Of a DNA stretch of 14,726 bases, positions 1 through 9,100 are shown piece after piece. The notes under the pieces were generated by a model. The model made no database searches. It was given only the letters and a program-made list of their open reading frames with translations, and was not told the origin of the DNA. The stretch comes from an uncultured delta proteobacterium. Its GTDB lineage: Bacteria > Myxococcota_A > Polyangia > Polyangiales > Polyangiaceae. The DNA lies in assembly GCA_903893335.1 (NCBI GenBank), contig CAITLX010000590.1, positions 1-14,726 of the forward strand. Direction: 5' to 3'. Position 1 is the stretch's first letter; each line of letters starts with the position of its first letter. A program made the position numbers and the translations under genes.

Positions 1-526
1 CGGGCTGATCCTCATCGCCGAGGGCGTCTACCACGCAGGCGCGCTCGCGTTCGCGTGGGTGAAGGGCAAGCTCCGCCCCACGATGCTCCCCAAGCTCAGC
101 GATGCCACCGACGCGTGGCACATGATCCTCTATTTCATCGGGCGGCGACCGACGCGCGCGCGCTTCGACCGCTACGACTTCCGCCAGAAGGTCGAGTACC
201 TGTCGCTCCTCTGGGGCACGGTGCTGATGGTCGCGACGGGTCTGATGATGTGGTACCCGCTCGTCGTGACGCGCTACCTGCCCGGCGAGTTCATCCCCGC
301 CGCGAAGGCGGCGCACGGGGGCGAGGCGGTGCTCGCGGCCCTCTCGATCCTCCTCTGGCACATGTACGGCGCGCACCTGTGCGCCGACGTCTTCCCCTTC
401 GACAAGACGATCTTCACCGGCAAGATCTCGGAGTCGCGCATGCACCACGAGCACCCGCTGGAGCTCGAGCGCATCCTCGCGGAGTCGGCCGAATCGGCCG
501 CGATCGACAAGGGGCAAGCGACGTGA
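1..526 (+). CDS. Membrane b-type cytochrome (cytochrome b/b6 or formate dehydrogenase gamma-like), C-terminal part, 5' truncated
   Basis: The reading frame is open from base 2 and runs off the left edge, so the start lies outside the window. A GTG at 59 is in frame, but the residues before it continue a membrane helix (GLILIAEGVYHAGALAFAW), so I do not take it as the start. The visible 174 residues hold the end of one helix with a His, a helix starting QKVEYLSLLWGTVLMVATGL, and a third around HGGEAVLAALSILLWHMYGAHL's span with three histidines. These suit bis-His b-heme ligation in the FdnI/HydC-like di-heme cytochrome b family. The protein ends in a charged cytoplasmic-type tail. A multiheme cytochrome c gene follows 61 bp downstream on the same strand, so this is probably the quinone-side partner in an inner-membrane redox complex. 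A fused cytochrome c domain upstream of the window, as in CbcL-like proteins, cannot be excluded. Family assignment is from motif pattern only. Confidence 0.85.
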   Translation, partial: GLILIAEGVYHAGALAFAWVKGKLRPTMLPKLSDATDAWHMILYFIGRRPTRARFDRYDFRQKVEYLSLLWGTVLMVATGLMMWYPLVVTRYLPGEFIPAAKAAHGGEAVLAALSILLWHMYGAHLCADVFPFDKTIFTGKISESRMHHEHPLELERILAESAESAAIDKGQAT

Positions 527-571
527 GGCGAGGGAAGGCGACGACCCGCGGCAGGCAGCGAGCGAGCGACC

Positions 572-578
572 GAGGAGA
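572..578 (+). promoter_or_regulatory. Ribosome binding site for the multiheme cytochrome
   Basis: GAGGAGA lies nine bases before the ATG at 588. It supports that start and independent translation after the 61-bp gap from the upstream cytochrome b gene. Confidence 0.7.
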
Positions 579-587
579 ATCAGAATC

Positions 588-2144
<1,557 letters not shown>

Positions 2145-2149
2145 TGCCG

Positions 2150-2182
2150 AGCGGCGGTCCGCGCGGGTCGCGGGCCGTCGCT
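2150..2182 (+). terminator. Strand-specific terminator-like hairpin after the cytochrome operon
   Basis: The left arm 2151-2163 (GCGGCGGTCCGCG) pairs with the right arm 2169-2181 (CGCGGGCCGTCGC) around a five-base loop. All 13 pairs form in plus-strand RNA, including two G-U wobbles, and an A-U pair can extend the base. On the minus strand the two wobbles become A-C mismatches. A weak pyrimidine run (TTCTTC) follows. It begins six bases after the cytochrome stop, between convergent genes, which suits a terminator for the cytochrome transcript. There is no true U-tract. Confidence 0.6.
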
Positions 2183-2237
2183 TCTTCGCCTGGCGGCGGG
2201 CTGGGGTGGCTCGAGGCGAGCGTCGCTGCGGCCGGCG

Positions 2238-2945
2238 TCAGGGCGCGGGGAACTCGACGACGAGCTCGCCCTTGACGATGTCCTCGATGCTCTCGTGCAG
2301 ACAGATGGACGAGAGGCGCCGGAGGTTGTCGGTCATCTTGAAGTCCGAGACCTTGACCTCGAAGGGCCCGGTGCTCGTCACCGTGAGCGTGCCGGCCGGC
2401 CCGTAGAAGGCGTCGACGGTCGCGTGGACGGCTGCCTTCTGGCCGTGCAGCGAGAGCTCACCGTCGACCGGTACGTGCGTGGCGCGACGCTTCTCGCGCA
2501 GCGCGGTGAGCGCTGCCTCGGGGAGCTTCGCGACGACGAGCTCGGCGATGCCCCAGCCGGCGACGGTGGACTCGAAGAAGAACTTCTCGACGCGCTCGTT
2601 GCGCATCGGGATGCCCGAGTCGAACGTGTTCAGATCGAACGACAGGCGGACGGCCGGGCCGCCGCTCGCGTCGAGGTTGAGGCGTCCGTCGTGCAGCACC
2701 ATCGTGGCGAGGACGGGCGAAGCCATGTCGTGGTCTCGCACCATCGCGAGCGAGAGCTTCGACTTGTCGACGTCGGCGAGCCACTCGCCGGGCGCCGCGA
2801 CGCGCACGAGCTTGGGCTTCGGCGGCGCCGCGTCGGCGACCGGCTTCGCGGCGGCTCCGTTCGAATCGCGCCCGCGACACGCGGACCCCGAAACCACGAG
2901 GATGGCAAGGACGAGCGCCGTCGGCACTCGATGCGTCGTTGTCAT
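2238..2945 (-). CDS. YceI-like lipoprotein
   Basis: The protein has 235 residues with ATG at 2945, chosen because GGGAGAGG lies just upstream (2950-2957) and because the translation then begins with a signal peptide. A GTG 66 bases further upstream is in frame but would put extra residues before the signal. The hydrophobic segment (residues 8-20) ends in SGSAC, with Cys23 as the likely lipidated residue, though the lipobox is weak. An Ala/Pro/Lys-rich linker follows. The remainder has the layout of the YceI domain: a segment of the type VRLSFDLNTFDSGIPMRNER followed by EKFFFES, then VDGELSLHGQ matching the family's 'G-x-LTLHG' strand. YceI proteins form an eight-stranded barrel that binds isoprenoid or quinone-like lipids in characterised members; the ligand here is unknown. 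It lies 128 bp downstream of the radical SAM gene on the same strand and converges on the cytochrome gene. Confidence 0.85.
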   Translation of the reverse strand: MTTTHRVPTALVLAILVVSGSACRGRDSNGAAAKPVADAAPPKPKLVRVAAPGEWLADVDKSKLSLAMVRDHDMASPVLATMVLHDGRLNLDASGGPAVRLSFDLNTFDSGIPMRNERVEKFFFESTVAGWGIAELVVAKLPEAALTALREKRRATHVPVDGELSLHGQKAAVHATVDAFYGPAGTLTVTSTGPFEVKVSDFKMTDNLRRLSSICLHESIEDIVKGELVVEFPAP

Positions 2946-3073
2946 GGCGCCTCTCCCGAACGCGTCCCCCCGAACGAGCTCACCCCGACAGAAGAACAGA
3001 GCGCTTGGCACCGGTCAACGCGTGCGTGCAATCCACCATCGCGTGGGATGCGCGGCGCGTGCTCGCTGCTGCG

Positions 3074-4243
3074 TCAGCCGACGGTGGCGAGCGAGCGAGG
3101 GCGCTCGGCGACGGTGGCGCCCTTGGGTACGTACGCGCACGCCGGGTCCTCCGCGAGGGGGTTGCCGAACGCCGCGAAGGCGCGCGAGCGCGACCCGCCG
3201 CACACCTCGCGGTACTCGCAGATGCCGCAGCGCCCCTCGTACTCGGCGCGGCGGATCGTCTGCAGCGTCGGGTGGTTGCGGTAGATGTCGACGATGTTCT
3301 CGCGGCGCACGTTGCCGAGCTCGAGCGGCAGGAAGCCGGCGGGGGTGACGGCGCCGTCGTGCGCGACGAAGAGGATGCCGTTGCCGTCGCGGGTGCCGGC
3401 GCTGGTGGCTCGCGGGTGCGTCTTGGGCGCGCCGAGGCGCTCGCGCAGCCGCCCCGAGAGGCGCCCGTAGAGGTCGCCGAGGCCGAACGTCGCGCGCGCG
3501 TCGATGCTGGCCTCGGCCTCGCCGCGCCACTTCATGACGCGGCGGAAGAAGGGGCCCTCGACGGTGCGGACGATGAAGCCGTAGCTCGCCGCGTCGTAGA
3601 GGAAGTGCGCGACGTCCTCGCACTCGGCGGGGGAGACCTCGTCGACGTCGGTGCCGCGGCCGACGTGCACCAGGAAGAAGACCTCCCAGACGTGCACGCC
3701 GAGCTTCGAGAGCAGCGCGGCGATGTCGGCGAGCTCCTCGACGTTGCGGCGCATGACCGTGGTGTTGACCTGCACGGTGAAGCCGGCGGTGACCAGCTCG
3801 TGCAGCGTCTCGAGCGTGCGACGGAAGTGGTCGGGGACGCGGCGGATGCCCTCGTGCGTCTCGGCGATGGCGCCGTCGAGGCTGATGGAGACGGCGTTGA
3901 TGCCGAGGTTGCGCAGGCGAGGCAGCGCGGGGCCGGAGAGCGAGGGGCTGACCGCGGGCGCGAGCGCCACGTGGGTGCCCTGCTTCTGCGCCTGCGCGAG
4001 CAGCTCGAAGAGGTCGGGGCGCGCCATGGGGTCGCCGCCGGTCATCACGAGGATGGGGCTCGGCTGGCCGAAGCCCACCACGTCGGAGAGCAAGCGCGAC
4101 GACTCCTCGTGGTCGAGCTCGCCGGGCATGGGCTCGTGCTGCGCGTGCGCGCGGCAGTGGGCGCACGCGAGCGGGCAAGCGCGCGTCATCTCCCAGAACA
4201 GGAGCAGCGGGCGTTCGTCGTAGGAGCGAACGACGGGATGCAT
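3074..4243 (-). CDS. Radical SAM/SPASM-domain enzyme, TIGR04053-like
   Basis: The protein has 389 residues with ATG at 4243, eight bases after a GGAGGA ribosome site (4252-4257); an upstream in-frame start at 4285 would precede that site and is rejected. C23, C27 and C30 (CPLACAHC) form the CX3CX2C motif for the SAM-binding 4Fe-4S cluster. GGDP at residues 69-72 is the SAM-contacting motif. A C-terminal cluster C339, C342, C348 and C369 resembles a SPASM or related auxiliary-cluster domain. The opening 'DERPLLLFWEMTRACPLAC', the phrase SISLDGA and the stretch QVNTTVMRRN fit the TIGR04053 group as I remember it. That group belongs to the branch with NirJ/AhbC/AhbD-type tetrapyrrole or peptide-modifying enzymes, and the substrate cannot be read from sequence. 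No short precursor peptide gene is evident next to it. The YceI-like gene follows on the same strand. Confidence 0.9.
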   Translation of the reverse strand: MHPVVRSYDERPLLLFWEMTRACPLACAHCRAHAQHEPMPGELDHEESSRLLSDVVGFGQPSPILVMTGGDPMARPDLFELLAQAQKQGTHVALAPAVSPSLSGPALPRLRNLGINAVSISLDGAIAETHEGIRRVPDHFRRTLETLHELVTAGFTVQVNTTVMRRNVEELADIAALLSKLGVHVWEVFFLVHVGRGTDVDEVSPAECEDVAHFLYDAASYGFIVRTVEGPFFRRVMKWRGEAEASIDARATFGLGDLYGRLSGRLRERLGAPKTHPRATSAGTRDGNGILFVAHDGAVTPAGFLPLELGNVRRENIVDIYRNHPTLQTIRRAEYEGRCGICEYREVCGGSRSRAFAAFGNPLAEDPACAYVPKGATVAERPRSLATVG

Positions 4244-4251
4244 GCGATCAG

Positions 4252-4257
4252 TCCTCC
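4252..4257 (-). promoter_or_regulatory. Ribosome binding site that fixes the radical SAM start
   Basis: Read on the minus strand this is GGAGGA, eight bases before ATG at 4243. It selects the MHPVVRSYDE start over an upstream alternative at 4285. Confidence 0.7.
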
Positions 4258-4481
4258 GGAGGCGCAGACGAGTGCGCGCCCCCAACCATGCCCCTTCGCA
4301 AGAACGACGCCAACCGAGGGAGCACGGCGGGCGCGCTGCGGGGCCTCGGGCGGCGGGTCGAGTCGCTCGCGGGAGTGCGCGGCGGGCGAGCGGAGGTCAC
4401 GCGGGCCGCAGTTCGTGCACGCGCCAGGAGCGCGAAAGGGCTCGATCTGAGGCCATCGGCGAGTGGCGCACGTCTTGCGCT

Positions 4482-4512
4482 GGCGCGCGCACGAGTTGCC
4501 GTGTGCGGCGCC
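4482..4512 (-). terminator. Possible hairpin after the DUF7305-like lipoprotein gene
   Basis: Just past the stop at 4517 on the minus strand, GGCGCcGCAC can pair with GTGCgcGCGCC around an approximately ten-base loop, with a small internal bulge. No U-tract follows. The rest of the gap 4244-4516 holds no convincing gene; a 79-codon plus-strand frame there lacks a ribosome site and resembles nothing known. Confidence 0.35.
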
Positions 4513-4516
4513 GGGC

Positions 4517-5959
4517 TCAGTGGATGACGTTCTGGCAGGTGCCGGCCACGCACTTCATGAGGCCGCAGCACTCGTCGTTGGTCGTGCACGTGCCGCACGC
4601 GCCGCCGACGCACGCCTGACCGCCGGTGCAGCCGTTGCACTGGGTGCAGTGGGGCGGCGGGGGGCAGTCGTCGCCGGCGCGGGTGATGGCCGAGTCGTAG
4701 TTGAGGTCGGTGTAGCTGCCGGAGATGTAGTCCTTCACGAACAGCGCGCCGTACAGCGGGATGTAGCCGGGCATGTAGAGCTTCGCGAGCGGCGCGTAGA
4801 TGTTGCCGACGAAGTGGTCGTAGCCGACGAGGGTGATGTCCTGCGAGCCGCCGACGTAGATGCGCGTCGCGGCCGGGTGCGCCTTGTCGCCGAAGCCCGC
4901 CTCGCCCGTCAGGTGCAGCGTGCCGCGCACGAAGATGTCGATCTGCGCGCCGGGCGTGAGATCGACCGAGAGCTTGCCGAGCGTGGTGATGTCGCTGTCG
5001 ATGAAGAGCGCGACGCGCCCGGTGACGTGCAGCGTGAGCAGGCCGAGCGGGACGTTGATGGAGTTGAGGAAGAAGCGGCCGCAGGGGAGCGTCGCGTCGA
5101 CGCTGCCGAGGATGTTCGAGAACGCCGCCGGGTCGAGGCCGATGGCCCAGTTGTCGTTGCTCTGCTTGGCGTCGTCGATGAGCTTGCCGACGTCGAGCAG
5201 CGCGGCCGGGTCGCAGTTGCACGGCGGCGCGACCGTGACGAGCCCCTGCTGGTTGCTGCCCTTCACGTCGAGCGGCGTCGCGATGGCGAAGCTCTTGTGG
5301 TGGAGATCGCCGTCGAACGTGACCGGGCCGAGGCTGAACATGGAGCCGGCGAGCCAGCCGTCGCCCGCGATGCGCGAGTAGCCGACGAACGTGAGGTCGC
5401 TGACCGTGCGCAGATCGTCGGCGGTCTTGAGGTAGCCGGCGAAGATGGTCGGGTCGTAGCCGGTGATGGCGAACGCCCCCGCGATGTCGGTGAAGCCGCC
5501 CGAGAGGTAGCGGTTGTTGATGCCGACGGGCGCCGCGGTGGGGGCCGAGGTGCCGCCGTCCGGCGGGTTGAGGCCCGAGTCGAAGCCGCGCGTGCGCAGG
5601 TAGCCGGCGAAGGTGGCGTCGTGGCAGGTGCAGAGCGCGTTGGCGAAGGACGCTGCCGCGATGGCGCCGGTGCACGTCGAGTACTGGTTGACGGTGTCGC
5701 CCACGACGACGATGGGGCCGCTGCCCGTGCAGAAGTCGGCGTCGGGCTCGTCGGGGGCGTCCGGGGGGGGCGTGACCACGTCCGACATCGACGTGTCGAG
5801 CAGCGCCACGTCGGCGGGCGCGTCGGTCACGGGATGGCCGCCGGCGTCCGCCGGGCCGGCGAAGCGTGAGCCGTCGTCGCCCGTGCCGCTCGCGGCGCAA
5901 GCCGCAGTGCTGGCCGCGGCGATCGCCACGATCGCGAAGCACCTCGTTTGCGTCGTCAT
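4517..5959 (-). CDS. Predicted lipoprotein with DUF7305-like region and Cys-rich C-terminal tail
   Basis: The protein has 480 residues, starting at ATG 5959 six bases after a strong GGGGGAGGAG site (5966-5975). A GTG at 5977 lies upstream of that site and is rejected. The signal peptide ends STAAC, with Cys21 as the probable lipid-anchored residue. An Asp/Pro/Ala-rich linker runs to about residue 75. The middle region has short beta-strand-like stretches with repeated FAGYL / FVGYS phrases. Near residues 395-430 a segment containing FVGNIYAPLAKLYMPG, GALFVKDYISG and DLNYDSAI resembles the DUF7305 family, which is seen in surface and pilus-associated proteins. The last 55 residues are Cys-rich (CTQCNGC, CVGGACGTC, NDECCGLMKC), like a small disulfide-knotted module. 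It is divergent from the giant repeat lipoprotein, and a surface role is inferred. The function is unknown. Confidence 0.8.
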   Translation of the reverse strand: MTTQTRCFAIVAIAAASTAACAASGTGDDGSRFAGPADAGGHPVTDAPADVALLDTSMSDVVTPPPDAPDEPDADFCTGSGPIVVVGDTVNQYSTCTGAIAAASFANALCTCHDATFAGYLRTRGFDSGLNPPDGGTSAPTAAPVGINNRYLSGGFTDIAGAFAITGYDPTIFAGYLKTADDLRTVSDLTFVGYSRIAGDGWLAGSMFSLGPVTFDGDLHHKSFAIATPLDVKGSNQQGLVTVAPPCNCDPAALLDVGKLIDDAKQSNDNWAIGLDPAAFSNILGSVDATLPCGRFFLNSINVPLGLLTLHVTGRVALFIDSDITTLGKLSVDLTPGAQIDIFVRGTLHLTGEAGFGDKAHPAATRIYVGGSQDITLVGYDHFVGNIYAPLAKLYMPGYIPLYGALFVKDYISGSYTDLNYDSAITRAGDDCPPPPHCTQCNGCTGGQACVGGACGTCTTNDECCGLMKCVAGTCQNVIH

Positions 5960-6164
5960 GTGTCGCTCCTCCCCCACCCCCGTCGCCGCGAGCGCGACCT
6001 AACCTGCGAGCAGACCGCACCGGGCGACGGCCGTCAACACAGGTCGGCGGCGGAGAGGCGGACGCCCCTCCCGGAGATCGGTGTCCACCCGAGCGCGTTC
6101 GGTGATAATTCTCGTGGTGGGGGGTGGGTGCAGAGCTCCCTGTTCTTCGACCAGGAGCAGCGTC
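5960..6164. promoter_or_regulatory. Divergent intergenic region between two lipoprotein genes
   Basis: These 205 bp separate two oppositely directed lipoprotein starts, so promoters for both should lie here. The only AT-rich patch is TGATAATT at 6103-6110. GATAAT at 6104-6109 could serve as a plus-strand -10 box, giving a leader of about 50 bases to the GTG at 6165; the matching -35 position (6081-6086, GTGTCC) is poor. I could not pick a convincing minus-strand promoter. Confidence 0.4.
6153..6157 (+). promoter_or_regulatory. Ribosome binding site deciding the GTG start of the giant repeat protein
   Basis: AGGAG lies seven bases before GTG 6165. Starting here places the signal peptide at the N terminus, whereas starts further upstream (6081) would add 28 residues of unlikely sequence before it. 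Confidence 0.75.
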
Positions 6165-9100
6165 GTGCGCCAGAACGTAGCCTTTCTACTCGCGACCCTC
6201 GTCGTCTGGAGCGGCGCCGCTTGCCTCGCCTCCGGGTGCGGCTCGGACGACGTCAACACCCCCCTGCACGACGGTGGACAGGGCGGGTCCGACGTCGTGG
6301 AGGAGGCGTCGGACGACGACGCCGACGCCGGCCGCGACGCCGCGGACGAGGACGTATCGGCCGAGGTGAGCGACGACGCCGCCGACGACGCGGCCGACGT
6401 GTCGACCGACGGTGACGAGGTCGAGGCCGACGCGGCCGACGAGCCGGACGCCGGCGAGGACGCGCTCCTCGATGGCGGCGCCGACGCCGACGGCCCGAGC
6501 GGCTGCACCACGACCGAGCTGTGCAACGGCGTCGACGACGACTGCGACAGCCAGATCGACGAGGGCTGCGCGTGCAAGCAGGGCGACACGCTCGAGTGCT
6601 ACTCGGGCGTCGACGGGACGCAGGGCGTCGGCGCTTGCCACGTGGGCACGCGGACGTGCGATCTCCAGGGTGCCTACGGCGCGTGCCTGGGCGACGCGAC
6701 CCCGACGGCCGAGACGTGCAACGGCGTCGACGACGACTGCAACGGCACGACCGACGACGGCCTCGGCAGCACGACGTGCGGCAAGGGCGTCTGCACGGTC
6801 ACGACCGCCAACTGCCAGGGGGGCGCGTCGCAGGCGTGCGTCGCGGGGGCGGGCTCGACCGAGGCGTGCAACGGCGTCGACGACGACTGCAACGGGCAGG
6901 TCGACGAGGGCTGCTCGTGCCTCGATGGCGCGCAGCAGAGTTGCTACAGCGCCGCGACGGCGACGCGGGGCGTCGGCCCCTGCCACGCGGGCACGCAGAC
7001 GTGCGCCGGGGGGCTGTGGGGCGGCTGCACCGGCGAGGTCGTGCCTGCCGGCGAGGTCTGCACCGGCAGCGACGACGACTGCAACGGTCTCGTGGACGAG
7101 GCCAACCCCGGCGGCGGGCAGTCGTGCACCACGGCCAAGCCGGGCATCTGCGCGCCGGGCACCACGGCGTGCGTGAGCGGCGCGGTCGCCTGCCTCGCGA
7201 ACGTCGCGGCGCAGACCGAGCTCTGCAACGGCAAGGACGACGACTGCAACGGCACGGTCGACGACGCCAACCCGGGCAGCGGCCTCGCCTGCGTCACGGG
7301 CAAGTCCGGCGTCTGCGCCGCGGGCACGACGACGTGCAGCGGCGGGTCGCTCGGCTGCGCGCAGACGACGCAGGCGAGCGGCGAGACGTGCAACGGCAAG
7401 GACGACGACTGCGACGGCACCGTCGACAACGGCAACCCGGGCGGCGGGCAGGCGTGCCAGACCGGCAACGTCGGGGTGTGCGCGCCGGGCGTCACGGTGT
7501 GCAGCGGCGGTGCCGTCTCCTGCTCGCAGACGGTGCGCGCGAGCGCCGAGACGTGCAACGGCAAGGACGACGACTGCGACGGCACCGTGGACAACGGAAG
7601 CCCGGGCGCCGGCGTGACCTGCCTGACCGGAAAGCCTGGCGTCTGCTCGCCCGGCACCACCGCGTGCGCGAGCGGCGCGCTCGCGTGCGTGCAAGCGACG
7701 GCCTCGAGCGACGAGACCTGCAACGGGCAGGACGACGACTGCGACGGCGTCGTCGACAACGGCGACCCGGGCGCCGGCCAGGCGTGCAACACGGGCAAGC
7801 CGGGCGTGTGCGAGGCGGGCATCACCGCTTGCACCGGCGGAGCGACCACCTGCACGCAGACCTCGCAGCCGGGCACCGAGACGTGCAACGGAATCGACGA
7901 CAACTGCAGCGGGCAGATCGATGAGGGCTGCTCGTGCATCGATGGCGCGCAGCAGGCCTGCTACGGCGCCTCGGCGTCCACGCGCGACGTCGGCCTGTGC
8001 CACGCCGGGACTCAGGTCTGCGCCGCCGGCCAGTGGGGCGCGTGCAACGGGGCGGTGTTGCCCGCGACCGAGGCGTGCAACGGCAAGGACGACGACTGCG
8101 ACGGCGCGGTCGACAATGGCAACCCGGGCGGGGCCGTCGCGTGCGCGACCGGCAAGCTCGGCGTGTGCGCCGCGGGCACGACGGCGTGCGCCAGCGGCGC
8201 GGTCGTCTGCGTGCAGACGGTGCAGACCGGCGCCGAGACGTGCAACGGCAAGGATGACGACTGCGACGGCGTGGTCGACAACGGCAACCCGGGCAGCGGC
8301 GTCGCGTGCTCGACCGGCAAGCAGGGCGTCTGCGCGGCGGGCACGACGACGTGCAGCGGCGGGGCGCTCGCCTGCTCGCAGACCACCGTCGGCTCGACCG
8401 AGACGTGCAACGGCAAGGACGACGACTGCGACGGCGTCGTCGACAACGGCGATCCGGGGGGCGGCTCGACGTGCGCGACGGGCAAGCAGGGCGTCTGCGC
8501 GCTGGGGACGACGGTCTGCGCCAGCGGGGCTGTCGCGTGTACGCAGACGACGCAGCCGAGCACCGAGACGTGCAATGGGCTCGACGACGACTGCAACGGA
8601 ACGGTCGACAACGGCAACCCCGGCAGCGGTCAGGTGTGCGCGACCGGCAAGTCGGGCGTGTGCGCGGCTGGCACGACGACGTGCAGCGGCGGGGCGCTCG
8701 CCTGCACGCAGACGACGCAGCCGAGCACCGAGGCGTGCAACGGGCTCGACGACGACTGCAACGGCGCCGTGGACAACGGCAGCCCGGGCGCAGGCCAGTC
8801 GTGCTCGACGGGCAAGCCCGGGACGTGCGCCGCCGGCACCACGGCGTGCACCGCGGGCGCCACCGTGTGCGTGCAGCTCTCGCAGCCCGGCACCGAGACG
8901 TGCAACGGCGTCGACGACAACTGCAACGGCGTGGTCGACGAGGGATGCTCGTGCGTCAATGGCACGCAGCAGAGCTGCTACGGCGGCGTGCTGGCGACGC
9001 GGGGCGTGGGCCCTTGCCACGGCGGCACGCAGACGTGCGCCAGCGGGCAGTGGGGCTCGTGCGTCGGCGAGGTCGTCCCGGCGGCCGAGACCTGCAACGG

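Noticed and set aside
3074..4243. The radical SAM gene as part of a ribosomal peptide-modification cluster
   Set aside because: I found no short precursor peptide, transporter or peptidase gene beside it in this window.
2939..4450. A 503-codon plus-strand frame opposite the radical SAM gene
   Set aside because: It overlaps a gene with intact iron-sulfur motifs and shows only Ala/Arg/Asp-rich low complexity.
4288..4527. A 79-codon plus-strand frame in the gap before the DUF7305-like gene
   Set aside because: It has no ribosome site and a biased Arg/Ala composition, and its end overlaps the lipoprotein stop.
4248..6020. A 590-codon minus-strand frame overlapping the DUF7305-like lipoprotein
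   Set aside because: It is Arg/His-rich and featureless, while the chosen frame has a signal peptide, a strong ribosome site and ordered cysteines.
6081..6164. An earlier start for the giant repeat protein
   Set aside because: It would bury the signal peptide 28 residues in, and the AGGAG site is placed for GTG 6165.
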